From Hermatobates lingyangjiaoensis (taxonomy: Eukaryota; Arthropoda; Insecta; Hemiptera; Hermatobatidae), in assembly GCA_026182355.1 (NCBI GenBank), contig JAPFBL010000084.1, positions 13,603,001-13,667,000 on the forward strand: a DNA stretch of 64,000 nt, in the 5' to 3' direction. The notes under the pieces were generated by a model. It did no database searches. It saw only the letters and a list, made by a program, of their open reading frames with translations, and was not told the origin of the DNA. Positions 22,188 to 33,387 of this stretch are shown in pieces. A program made the position numbers and the translations under genes. Numbering within the stretch: the first letter of the stretch is position 1; each line of letters opens with the position of its first letter.

Positions 22188-23513
22188 TAGTGGCATACAC
22201 TCAACTTTGCTATAAGTAAATAAAACATCAAACTTCTTGGGTTTATAATGTCTCATTTAGACATAATATAAATGTCAAAAGGGAGATGTTTATTAGTCTT
22301 TCATTTTTGGAGGCAGTATTGATAGTGATTAATCAGTTATCCAATATAGGCGATTATTTTTGTATATCACACTATTGTTGCATTAATATAATTGGTATAT
22401 TACATTAGTAATAACATTTTTGAGAAAGTGCTTCTGTTCCTATAGCCAGTGGATCTCGTAAATGGCCATCTGTAACATTACATGGGCATTAGATCTGTTA
22501 CATTTGATGTCGTTTATTTGACCTCCTTCTTCATTGAAGAGTTAAGCCATCGCTTTCTCTTTAAGACTTCAAATACTCCTATTTTGTCTGAAAAATGTCA
22601 GAATCTTTTAGACAAAAGTCAGTATCATCGAATCACCAAAAAATCAGCTTAAATTTAGGATCTATTTTGTAAAATAAAACTAAGGAGTCCATTCCTGCTA
22701 ATTCGATGTTATCCAAAGATAATAAGATTCATAAACACTAGAAAGTCTACATCTAATATTAAGTTCTGTTCAAAAGTGTAACATACAGATTGATTAGAGC
22801 ATTTTGTTGGACATCAAACCATGGAAAGCATCAGAAATTAAGTATATGTTTTATTTTGGTTGATTTTTTACATGAAAGAATTTTATTCTTCTTAAATCTC
22901 ATATTAAGTCATTAGACCATTAATTAAAGGTTCATTGAACCTTTAAACATCTACTTTATTTCAGTCGTTCACTGAAAGAATTTTTAATACCTGAAATCAT
23001 CCCTCATATAATGCTCTATTTTTGGGTTAATTTTATTTTAATTCGACAGACATATGGCTTGTATCGTATGGTTGACGTTGTATTCAAGGTTTCAGATTGA
23101 GTAATAAGTCAAAGTTTTTACATTCTATTAAAAAAAAATAATTCATTGTTGTTTTATAGATTTGAAGATTTTTTTCTTTTATTGATATTGTAGCCTCAAA
23201 GATAATGCTAAGATTTCATAACTATAGAAACAGTACTTTAGGAGAAAAAAAACGATAATTTTCCATCATGCATAATTGCTCCTAAGGAATAGGGTTCATC
23301 TAAAACATGAGGACCATTTTTGTATAAAATATCAATTTGATCCAACAAAGATTCTGGACCGTAGGGTGCATACAAGGTTTCAGATACACACACACAAAAA
23401 CATCATCGACAAAACATCATAAAACGACTTTCAGAATCTCAGAATATTAATTTAGTCAAAATCTCGAGATCGAATTTTTCACGATTCGAATTTTTACTTA
23501 TAGTAAAGTAAAA
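22188..23513 (-). mobile_element. HINE-like element, near full length
   Basis: Runs from the reversed 3' end (AATCTGTAGTGGCATACACT) to the reversed 5' end (AAATCTCGAGATCGAATTTT ... TTTACTTATAGTAAAG). It includes one to two units of the 40-bp repeat (about 22440-22510: CAGTGGATCTCG, GGCCATCTGTAACATTACAT). No coding capacity. It lies head to tail with the short copy at 22003-22183. Confidence 0.8.
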
Positions 23514-24955
23514 ATATTCAATATTTAACTTGATATGATTATGTAGCCTCAATATATTTATTTAGTAATTATCAATTAATTATTGGCATTTTTTACTTGA
23601 AATACCTTCACTTTTACCTCAAATAACTGACTTATGAATATCAAAATGTGTACAAATACATAACATGTATTTTCATGTATGTTTTTATTTTATGTAAAAA
23701 TATTCAGTTTGTGTTTTACTTTGATTGTTAAATAATTATAAATTATTCAAATACATATCTATAATGCGTAAATGAAAGTCGTTGTTGTTTAACCCAGAGT
23801 TTTTTTACTTTTGAAAAATGAGATTTTTTAGCCAATTCGTTTACCGTTTTGGTAAACTAAAATATGTTTTTTATTAAATTAACAGCTTTTGACAGAGTGT
23901 AACAAATAATATCTTTAATTCTGATAGAGCATTGAAGCAAATGGGTTGTAATGGAAAAGATCAAAATGTAGAAACAAAATAACATAACATAAAAACATAT
24001 TAAAAACACACTACATGATGGTATTATTGTATCATTTATAATTTCTTTGGTTTGAAACTATTCTTATTTATCTGAACAAATTTGTATACAACTAATAACT
24101 AATAACTACCATAAAACACTCTCTGAAGAAATATTACTGTTTCAAATGTATTATTTCCTTAAAAGATAAATATATTCTTTATATATGCTAAAGAATAATC
24201 TTTAACATATAATAAAAGGAACATAATATCTCGACTCCTCTAATATTTAGTTATCATTTATAGATTATAATGTAATTATGCTTTATGATATTTAAAAGGA
24301 AATTAATGGAACATAACAACATAGGAATGAACTGCATACTGCTTTAACCTTCCAATATTGCAGATTTTGATGAATTTAAACTTTAATCCAACAAGTGCCA
24401 ATGTCAAGAAGCATTGTGCCTGCGTTTTTTCTTGATAAGGAAATCATGGTCTTATTTGTTGTTTATTTTCAAAATAGTTCCCATTAAAAATACTAAACTT
24501 GTTTTTGACCTCTGTTTAAATATTTATTTTGATAAGTCAGCAGCTCCTATTTAGAAAGCATGATAAATATTTAACCTTACTAAGCAAATAACAACGGATG
24601 CTATATACACAAAGATTACCGAGAGATTTTAATTTCTTCCAAATTCATTAAAATTACAACTTAAATTTTCAGCTTGTTAAATAACTTTAGTTAAAAAAAA
24701 TATAAAAAACCTTATCTATCCAAACTATAATATTATTGTCAACTTCCGTCATACTTTGTGTCTAGTTCGTTGAGTCACCCGATCGGTTTCGTATAGGCTA
24801 CATCATCGAATGGGAGAAATCTTATTTATGGAATGCAGGGATATTAATACATGCAATAACCAATAGTACCAATCTACGCCTAAATTTAATATCTTTAATA
24901 TTCCTTTATTTTAATTTATTTTTATTCTTTTATAATTTAAGTTGCCCTCGTTACG
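23514..24955. other. AT-rich DNA, nothing recognised
   Basis: Ordinary AT-rich sequence. Confidence 0.4.
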
Positions 24956-24959
24956 TCTG

Positions 24960-25250
24960 TCCTGTCATCTTTTCATGTTTATTAATGGTTTGAATATTGT
25001 ATCCTTTTGGCGGTAGATTGGTTTGTTTATTAGGTTAGCTGTGTTTCTATGTTTATATATTTCCATTTCATCTATTATAGTAAATCATTTTCCTTTTTAT
25101 TATGTTTTTATTAACTTAATTGATTTTTCAATATCTGGTTTATGCCCGTGTTTGTTTAAATGGTTAGCATAGTTTGATGGATTCCATTCCAGTCTAAAGT
25201 CAGTACACTGACGCAATTTAACATTCATGTAAGCTAATACAGACCTTTAC
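24960..25250 (-). pseudogene. Penelope-like GIY-YIG C-terminus (lineage D)
   Basis: Minus-strand translation gives CTDFRLEWNPSNYANHLNKH, GHKPDIEKSIKLIKT, then after stops MIDEMEIYKHRNTANLINKP and YRQKDTIFKPL. The pattern (hydrophobic-H...N.H, then KG.K...DE.EIY, then LIN..I) resembles the end of PLE GIY-YIG endonucleases found in arthropods and other invertebrates, and differs from the SEEA-type ends elsewhere in this window. Stops interrupt the frame. No TA tract or hammerhead-like tail was found beside it. The assignment rests on remembered family pattern. Confidence 0.5.
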
Positions 25251-26645
25251 TTATCAATTAACATAGAAAATCATTTTATTCCGGTATATTTCAACTCCTT
25301 TTTATCTCTGAGGAGAAACAATATTATTGTGGTCATCTATGTTTAGACTGAAGGGACAAATTTCATTCCTGGCTGCCTCATTTTATAAACCAGGTTGGTA
25401 AGAGGTCATAATCAGTGACTATACTGAATTGGTTCAACCTAACACCTTTGTGTAACTGTCGGGATATTGGGCTCATAGTGACGAGTTTCTCTAATGTCAT
25501 CCTTAAATTGGGTTCGAAACGCCGGTTGATGTAGTAGTGTTGCAAAAGAGTGCTGCGAGTAAGAGTGGTGTTCATGCTACGACGTTAGTGGTTTTGCCTA
25601 ATCGTCCGATTCATCTTTTTGTACCCTCTAATTCATATGTGGCCTGGAATCTATTTGGAAGGCCTAATCTAATACATTCGGAAAGTTAGTTAGTTGGTAT
25701 AAAAATAAAACAGCTTGTATTTCTATTGCATTTGATATTTGTAATAGCAACTATTATCTCATCGGTACCCTTTCCTCCGTACTCTGATTTCAATTTATCA
25801 AAATTGTTGGCCGAAATGTAGGTAAATGTGGAGTCTTAATATAATCAAAACATATTTGCATAAGAACATGTTTTATTTTTGGTTTCACAAATTCTTCTCC
25901 CTTGCTTTAGAGATATGCATTATGTTGGTTTCATGCAAGGTAAACATTTTTCAAGAAGAAATAAATATTCAAGAAGAAGTAAAAATATGCCATATATAGA
26001 TATAAAGAAACTGTTGTGTTTTGTAATCTTAGAATCCTTTGAAGAGATTCAAAATGTCTCTTGGAGTGAAAGATGGAGAATCTCGTTGAATTCCTTATGA
26101 AGCTGTTCGTTAGGAAATAAATCGGACTAACGACTACGCCTAGGGGATTAAGAACAAAAACTTAGGAGTTTGTGTGTTTTCACATACCCACATCAGCATC
26201 TCAAGTCACAGTCGTAGACATGAATGGAAGTTTGACTGTTATATTTTTTTGATTACAAATCTGATACTTAAGTTGACTATTTGTTTACTAGAAGTTCCAC
26301 AGTCCTCTTTGGAATTCATACTAATAAGACAAAACTTAGATGTGTCACTTAAAAGTTTAAAATCAGTTCAACTTGCTTTATCGGCTCCTTCTGAACGCCA
26401 CAAAGATTATTTGCAACACTACCATGTTCTTCTTTAAAAGAACTTCGGTCTCTACTATCGATCCTAGCTTTCCTTTCAATTGCTCACCACTTACTCTTGT
26501 TAACTCGCAATTTCTCATTCTTACATATATATTATATACTTGAAAGTAGAAAGGAACATTAACAAAAACTCATTAGTTGTGAAATCCGTAATTGTGTGGT
26601 ATTTACTCATACTGGGGTAAATGAATAAATCGAAGTCTCCACACA
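25251..26645. other. Intergenic DNA with a 65-codon minus-strand frame
   Basis: 25378-25575 (minus) is a somewhat GC-richer open frame (RFEPNLRMTLEKLVTM and onward) with an AAAG|GTGTTA donor-like site but a poor acceptor. It matches nothing I know and is not called as a gene. Confidence 0.3.
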
Positions 26646-26649
26646 TAAA

Positions 26650-26838
26650 AAAGAAGCTTTTTTATTCTATGCAATTCGAACACTTTGTTTTAATCGTCAG
26701 GAAAACTTCTGAACCAAGGAGTACTCGAAGGAGTCAAGTTGAACGTTCGACTCTGGTCGGTCGTTTACCCCTTGATTTGGAAGTAACCTGACGATGAATA
26801 GAAGTGTTCGAAACGCGTAGAATGAAAAAGCCACTTTG
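26650..26838. repeat. Near-palindrome of two PLE-like tails
   Basis: Left arm GCTTTTTTATTCTATGCAAT ... AATCGTCAGG and right arm CCTGACGATGAATAGAAGTG ... GTAGAATGAAAAAGC are imperfect reverse complements. Similarity continues inward (ACTTCTGAACCAAGGAGTA versus the complement of the CCCCTTGATTTGGAAGT side) to a centre near TTGAACGTTCGA. The right arm contains CTGACGA and GTTCGAAACGCG, a hammerhead-like core. Confidence 0.75.
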
Positions 26839-26894
26839 AGTATTCATTTACACCTGTATGACTAACGAAATCTAGACACTATGACCTACTTTCA

Positions 26895-26940
26895 ATATTT
26901 CGATTCTTTTAACTGTAGTCCTCAGGACAGAACGGTATGG
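26895..26940 (-). mobile_element. PLE-like tail fragment with hammerhead-like motif
   Basis: On the minus strand: GTCCTGAGGACTACAGTT, then AAAAGAATCGAAATATTGAA and AGTAGG. CTGAGGA...GAAATATTGA matches the first tail class. Confidence 0.5.
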
Positions 26941-27724
26941 TCAGAAGACGAAGGTCGGACAAAACAAAAACGAAAAAAGTCCTAAGAATAGCTGAAGATG
27001 AAGAAACAGATAAAATTAAAATAAAAAACGTTACAAATAAAATGTAATTGAATCCATTATAAAATAATTAACTAAAAACGTTAACTAAATTAAAATACAT
27101 TTAATTGATAATTAAGTAAATTAACAATTGAATGAAAATGAGTGTATAAAAATTAATTTAAACATCTCAGAGTACAACTTAATGGTTCCGATTAAAATCT
27201 GAATGTAAACCAGCTCCTTAAGTTACTTAAAGCTCTTAAAGTTACAAATATATTGTATCTAGGAACCTTTTCCAGTATTTGAACTCATTCATTGAAACTG
27301 AGACAATGGGAATTGTAATATAATTGCGTGTATAGCAACGAGTAGTGCACAATTCCGACTGACTGATGACCGATGATTATTCATGCCTAGGGTTTAACAT
27401 AATGGTTGCCAAACCTACATAGAATATATCACACAGAAAAATCAATCTGCAGATATTATCAGTAGAGGTGTAGGAGAAAGAAGGAGGTGTGTGATAACGG
27501 AGAAGTCAGGATTAAACAGAGAAGTAAAAGATGTAACCGGATTGATCATGGCACAGGTCGGATAAGCACGACGTTCAAATTATTGCAAACCTGTATACCT
27601 CACTTCGGTCGGAGAGGCCTCAGCAGCCTTATAGGAGAATAAGTCGCTAAGATTGGGAGGTCTTTGATAACAGATTTGAGGAAATTTTTCAAATACTGAG
27701 GAAGTGGATGAGGAGATCAGGATA
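26941..27724. other. AT-rich DNA, nothing recognised
   Basis: Ordinary AT-rich sequence, purine-rich at 27450-27530. Confidence 0.35.
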
Positions 27725-28050
27725 GGATAAATCCGTTGTTATATAACATTTGGCTTTCCTAAACTACGAACTACAAAGTGTTGAAACTTCGGAATTATTA
27801 TGGAGCTGTTAATAGCATTAGCAGAAAAAAAACACCACATTTTACAATAACGGGAAAAGTAGTTCTTCAATAAAATGTAACATTTTTGACTTATGATTGA
27901 TTCTGAAATTTGTTCTTGTGATGGAGGTCCCACCATTTGACAGATTGTATGAAATAACACCCAAAAATAGCATGTTTAGAGAAGATGAGATGAATACTTT
28001 TTTACTGAAAATACAAGGACGAAAATGGGCAATAACGCACATTTTATGAT
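27725..28050 (+). mobile_element. HINE-like element, diverged middle fragment
   Basis: Follows the family order: TTTCCTAAACTACGAACTAC, CTTCAATAAAATGTAACATT, TTTTGACTTATGATTGATTC, TTTGACAGATTGTATG and AAAAATAGCATG. More diverged than the other copies. Confidence 0.5.
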
Positions 28051-28936
28051 TTCCGAAAATGTGTTGTTACTTAATACAGTAATAAATTATTATTATTTAT
28101 TAAGCTCAACAGCCAACTATAGAAAAACTAAATATTATCCAAAAATCAATCAGAAATTTATTTTCTAAAAAAAAATTCAAAACATTTTAGTAAGCACAAA
28201 GGGTAATAAAGTTATTAAATCAGAAAATTCAACTTGGAATAATGAAATAATTGCAATAAAACTCAAATAATGAAATATTAATACTTACTGTAATTGTCAG
28301 ATTTGTTTTCATTGAATTAGAAACTTTTTAACAAAATCCATTCAATGATAATCCATTTTTTGAGGTTTAATAGAAGATATTTGAAGATATTTGAAACAGT
28401 TAATATGATTTGTTTGGGTAAGAAAATTCACAGAACTATAAAAAGAAACGCCTAACAACCATATAAATTATGATGATGGCCAGTTTTAATTATAGTTGCT
28501 AGCAATTGTGTTGCAATAAATCTACATAAAGTACCCTTTAACATAACTAATTATAGGTCATATAGTTCTCAGTGCGTTTAAAAACTCCATATTCTTGGAT
28601 AATATTAAAGTATGGAAAAGTAATTTTCTTGTTGTTTATTACAATATGACTACTATTTTTATGCCACATCGTCCGGTGATTAACAAATATAAAATATGGT
28701 ATTAATTATAATTTTACTACATATACTTCATAAGCTTTCAATATAGAACAAGTTTTATTGCTTTGAAAATAACAAATGCACTGTAATATGATATTTTTAA
28801 GCAAATAATAATCTCCATAAAGAACAATATACCTCTCACAACTAGAGTTTGATAATATTTACCATAACGTTTGATATTACGTTTACACTATACCCATACT
28901 AAAATTAAAGAAAACCGAACTGATTGTAACATGTTT
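28051..28936. other. AT-rich DNA, nothing recognised
   Basis: Ordinary AT-rich sequence. Confidence 0.4.
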
Positions 28937-28976
28937 GATGTTATATTTACTTATAGTAAAGACGAGTCTCTTCAGA
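28937..28976 (+). mobile_element. HINE-like 3' end
   Basis: TTTGATGTTATATTTACTTA, TAGTAAAG, a diverged hairpin, and CAGATTT. It ends exactly where the 5' end of another copy begins. Confidence 0.6.
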
Positions 28977-29088
28977 TTTGACTATACTTTAAGTAAAGTA
29001 TAATAATCATGAAAAAAAATTGATATCGAGATTTGACAGATTTCCATGTTTTGATATTCCAAAGTCCTTTTTTGACGTTTTTTTCAAA

Positions 29089-29166
<78 letters not shown>

Positions 29167-29174
29167 TGTGTGTG

Positions 29175-29210
<36 letters not shown>

Positions 29211-29300
29211 ATGTGTGTGTGTGTGTGTGTATGGATGGGTTGTATACCCAAACGTTTGTTAGCACGCTACAGGCGTACTTCATACTTCAAATTTGTAATT
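28977..29300 (+). mobile_element. HINE-like 5' end with expanded GT tract
   Basis: Begins ACTATACTTTAAGTAAAGTA, then ATATCGAGATTTGACAGA, TTCCATGTTTTGATATTCC, then (GT)n at the position where other copies have GATGATGTGTGTGGGTGGG. It resumes with GTTAGCACGCTAC, matching TTACCACGCTACGG in the 33388 copy. No protein: the Cys-Val and His-Thr frames across the GT tract are microsatellite artefacts. Confidence 0.7.
29087..29231. repeat. (GT)n microsatellite inside a HINE-like copy
   Basis: About 145 bp of GT with few interruptions (GAGT, GCGT, GATG). Confidence 0.95.
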
Positions 29301-29394
29301 TAGAGGTCACTAATACGTGTTTTTTGGTATATTGGAGCATGGGAAAGATACTTTTTCATTCTTTATCACAATAAGGAATATTTATATGCCATTT

Positions 29395-29530
29395 CTTGGT
29401 TGATTCATTACCTCCCGGTCTCCCTGCGGAACACTTCGACTTTGGCGTTCTGATGATGACAATTGTTGAAATATAGAAGTGAGTTATGTCTTTGACTATC
29501 GTTGTGTTGCTTTCGTTATACTTTATATGT
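29395..29530 (+). mobile_element. PLE 3' tail with hammerhead-like motif
   Basis: CTGATGATGACAATTGTTG followed by AAATATAGAAGTGAGTTATG, then a T-rich end and ATATGTATATAATA. Upstream GC-richer sequence (CCTCCCGGTCTCCCTGCGG) matches the tail region elsewhere in style. Confidence 0.65.
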
Positions 29531-29717
29531 ATATAATAAAGTAAAACTAGCAATAAAAATAATTATTTCGGTTTCTTTTTCATTTAAACATCATATTTAA
29601 TGTAAATAACAGAATAATAAAAAAAAGAAAAGGGACGATATTGAAGTTAATTTAGGCTTGCAAACCATTATGAGAGTGAGAGTTGCCTTTATGTCAATAG
29701 TAATCTCATAAAAAGAA

Positions 29718-30220
29718 ATCTGGAGTAGTCTACACTCAACCAAACATAATATAAAAGTTCTTGACAAACAGTTTGATGGAGTCATAGAAGAATTAGCTTA
29801 AAATTAGTATCCGCTTTGTAATATAGGACGAAAAAGTTCATTCCTCATACTTCAACTTTACCCAAAAATGATATGATTCATAAACACAAGACAATCAACA
29901 TCTGGTATTAAGTTTTGTTTAAGGGTGCAACATATAGATTGATTATAGGGATTTGTTAGACAAATCCATCATACTGTAAAAAGCATCCGAAGCTATGATT
30001 GATTGGCGCTAATTTTTCACATGTAAGAGTTTTATTCTTCTTACATCCGATATTAAGTCATTCAAACATTTCAATTTTTTCATTAAAGTCTTAATAAAAA
30101 ATTTTGTTTTAGTCGATTCACTTAAAAAAATCCTAAGTCAATGTAAACAATGTAAATAAATGAAAACAAATCCGATAAATATAGCTGATGATCCATTAGT
30201 CTAGGATGAACAAAGCATGT
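29718..30220 (-). mobile_element. HINE-like element, partial
   Basis: The reversed 3' end (AAATCTGGAGTAGTCTACAC) is joined by a deletion to the interior (TAGCTTAAAATTAGTATCCG, AACATATAGATTGATTATAG, GTAAACAATGTAAATAAATG, GATCCATTAGTCTAGGATGA). The 5' half is missing. Confidence 0.7.
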
Positions 30221-30592
30221 TTTTTTTTTACTGGAGTTATACTTTAAATGTTATTATCTCATGAAATGTTATTTTTCAAAGGTTATTTTGATTAATAAAT
30301 TTTCAAAATGTTTCTGCAATAATAAGTTTAAAATTATGCTGAGGTAGGATGCAACCCAATATGTTTCATGTTTTGTTAGTGGATTATTCCTACTGAATAT
30401 TGAAAATAAATTTCCATTAAATGTATTACTATGTTCTCTGTACGAGCTATCCTACAGCAAATTGAGTTTCAGTAAACATAAATGTTGCAGGAATCAGTCT
30501 ATCAATATATCATGATATATCATAGAATGAATGGATTATTAAAATATTATGCAATTAAAGAACCACCTACATGAAACAAAACTTACAAAATC

Positions 30593-30640
30593 TGGAGTAG
30601 CCTAACTACACTCAACTTTATTATAAAAAAAATAACAAAA
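30593..30640 (-). mobile_element. HINE-like 3' tip
   Basis: AAATCTGGAGTAGCC followed by TACACTCAACTTTATTATA. A 4-bp AACT insertion interrupts the hairpin. Confidence 0.6.
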
Positions 30641-31139
30641 TAGGTTAAAAACGATTTTGTCTCCCTAAAAGCTTTTACATTCAATCATAAGTTAAATGAT
30701 TACATTTCATTAAACAAAATATTTTTTTCTTTTTTTTTTCAAATTTTAAAATTTGTTTAATTTATTCTTTCTGTGTTTAAATATGAATGGGTACCCACCC
30801 TATACCACTGTCTTAAAGTTATATGTGTTTATTACATATATTAGTGACTGAAATCATTGCATCTTATTCCCTAAATCTCATTTAAATGATTATTATCACT
30901 ATTTAATAATTTCAATCAGGAAGAAATCCATTAATTAAGGAAAGGAATGAATTGGAAAAATCAAAATGCTTAATGCTAATAAGTACATTTTATAAAAAAT
31001 CAATTTATATTCTACAGAATAATTATAATAATAAAACTGTTATAACAATTTAGATAAAATTTAATGAAATGGTCATTAATTTAATATGTTCATAAATTAA
31101 TGAAAATAAGGTAAAACATTAAAAGTAACACACATACTC

Positions 31140-31142
<3 letters not shown>
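30641..31142. other. AT-rich DNA, nothing recognised
   Basis: Separates the HINE-like tip from a CA/TA tract. Confidence 0.35.

Positions 31143-31213
<71 letters not shown>
31143..31213. repeat. (CA)n-(TA)n compound microsatellite
   Basis: CA to about 31183, then TA to 31213, abutting a PLE tail. Confidence 0.95.
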
Positions 31214-31217
<4 letters not shown>

Positions 31218-31335
31218 AATTAAAACGAAGGTAGCACCCAAATAGACAAAAGAATAACTGACTTCTATATTTCGACGATCGTCGTTTTCAGGAGGCGAAG
31301 AGTCCCACAGGAAGAGTCCCATCCATACCACAACA
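31214..31335 (-). mobile_element. PLE 3' tail
   Basis: The minus strand carries CCTGAAAACGACGATCGTCG then AAATATAGAAGTCAGTTATT. Core CTGAAAA departs from CTGANGA. A short GC-richer stretch lies upstream. Confidence 0.6.
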
Positions 31336-31369
31336 CCAGAACCTATTCCATAATAGCATTTTCAAATTC

Positions 31370-31900
31370 TACAATTTAATAATCAATCCAACTCTGATAT
31401 TAAATTTTGTTGAATTCTACGAAATATAGATTGATTAGAGCATTTTGTTAGACAAATCGGTCATAACCATGGAAAAAATCAGAGATGTACGATCAATGGC
31501 GCTGATGTTTTACATGTAAGAATATTATTCTTCTTATATCTGATACGAGCCATTAAATCATTATAATTTTGTTCATTACATCACTGAACATCAATTTTAT
31601 TTCAGAGCAGATAGATTAGATCATTTTGTGTGACAAATCTATCACACCATAGAAAGCATTAGAAATTACGTTTGATAGGCGTTGATTGTTTACATGTAAG
31701 AATTATATTCTTTTACATCATCTTAAGTTATTCAATTATTTAAACATTTTTCACTAAACCTTTAAATTAAAAACTTTAATTTAAATTTTAATTAAAAACT
31801 TTAAAAACTTTCTAATTCAATGTAAACAATGTAAATAAATTTAACACAAATACGACAAGTATAACAAGTAAACCATTAGTCCATGATCAATGGATTGGTT
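31370..31900 (-). mobile_element. HINE-like interior with a duplicated 180-bp segment
   Basis: TATAGATTGATTAGAGCATT ... TACATGTAAGAATATTATTC ... TTTATTTCAGAGCAG is followed by a second copy from ATAGATTAGATCATTTTGTG to TACATGTAAGAATTATATTC. It then continues with CAATGTAAACAATGTAAATA and CCATTAGTCCATGATCAATG. Two tandem copies of about 180 bp occur where other elements have one. Confidence 0.65.
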
Positions 31901-33004
31901 GTTAATAGACATTATTTTAGTTATGAGAGTTAATGCATGTGCAAGTGTTGGTAATACAATGTAATGTAATGTGTTATGTGTCTGACTGAAAAGGTCCTAC
32001 AGTCACAACCCTGGTTATAAATGTCATTTAATCCACTCAGTTTGTGTAATGAATACTATATTTTCTCTTTATCTAAACCGAAACATGATAATTTTTATGT
32101 ATTTCACTTTCGCAGTTTAACGTTTGAAGTACACGTGCATTTTAAAATATTTGCAATATTAACAGTAAGTTAATATTGTTGCTACTCACATTATCATAAA
32201 ATTTGTTTATAAATAACTTGGAGCAATGAATCTGTGTTTACCACAGTTGGGAAATAAGTTTGAGTTTCAATCTTTAAGATAATTCAGCTTCTCTTGTTCA
32301 TTAATGTAAAAACTGTATCAGGAGATTTTTTTTACTACATATACTTCATACATTAAAATGTTCATAATATCTTGGCTTATAGCTGAAAAGTAAAATAAAT
32401 AAACTGTAACTGAGTAAATAAACACAAACCACTGAGAATACTTAAGGTTCGCTTATATAAAAAATGTTATTAAGTTTCATATCTTTTAACCATTTGTTAA
32501 AAGTAAAAGTGAATATCGTTTATTACCATTTATGTTTGACTTTGAAGAACAAGGACAACATATGCTTTCCTTGCATTGACTCAGTGGGCGTTGGTAAAAA
32601 AGTACTCTTCCCAATCTTCAACTTCGCCCAAAAACTATACTTGTCCTACTAACAATGGGCAGTTTATGTATCCAATTTCATTGTTACTAATCAATAAGTT
32701 AGTTATTTTTTGTTACCAAAAAAATTCATACAGGTAAAAAGGCTCCCAGGGAATCGACTAAATTGACCCCAGATATTAAAAGGCCAGTTGAACTGTGGTC
32801 AAATATTTAAAGTATGTTTTACATAAGTTGAAATCCTTCTTTCTCTGACAGTATCTAAATTTATCGTTTCTTCTAAAATGGTGGTAACTTATTATGAATA
32901 CTAAAATCAAGGTAATTATTAAGATGACAATATATAAGGGTGACTAGAGAACGATATGGCCAAGAACCAGTGAGCCTGTGCATAAATGTCAGTGGGGACA
33001 GGGT
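31901..33004. other. AT-rich DNA, nothing recognised
   Basis: Ordinary AT-rich sequence up to the GC-rich patch. Confidence 0.4.
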
Positions 33005-33190
33005 GTTACCTCCGAGGATGACTAGGAACCTTTTGAGTTGCGACACGAATGTGTGCTGCTTTTTCATAATGACATGTGGTGGACGCTGGCTCCTCGTCCT
33101 CCCGCCTTGGCACACTTCTCACCACGCCTCTCCCTCGGCCCTTCTCACCACGCCCTCCTTGCCAACCTCTACTCCTCCTATCCTATTTTA
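33005..33190 (-). other. GC/CpG-rich patch, possible first exon
   Basis: It stands out sharply from its surroundings and has many CpGs, including two copies of TTCTCACCACGCC. On the minus strand an ATG opens MKKQHTFVSQLKRFLVILG and is followed by CTCGGAG|GTAACA, a usable splice donor. This would suit a 5' UTR plus first coding exon with a basic-hydrophobic N-terminus. No downstream partner exon is identified. It may instead be an unrecognised repeat. The opposite strand is also open but Pro/Ser/Thr-rich and low in complexity. Confidence 0.3.
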
Positions 33191-33387
33191 GACTTTTTTC
33201 ATACTCGAATACAGTAAAGTACTCTGATTGTTTTATTTACCTACTAATTGTATTATAATGCAAACTATTATATTTAATGGTATGGTAATGACAGCATTAT
33301 AATTTAAATTATAATAATTTGTAATTTAAAAAAATAAATTATTTAGTAAACACAAATTATTTATTTTTGAAATAAGTATTGCAATTA

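Noticed and set aside
25378..25575. 65-codon minus-strand frame as a host exon
   Set aside because: GC-richer, but the acceptor lacks a pyrimidine tract and the donor falls mid-frame. Weaker than the 2733-3037 case.
28972..29374. Open frames of Cys-Val or His-Thr repeats
   Set aside because: Pure translation of the GT/AC microsatellite.
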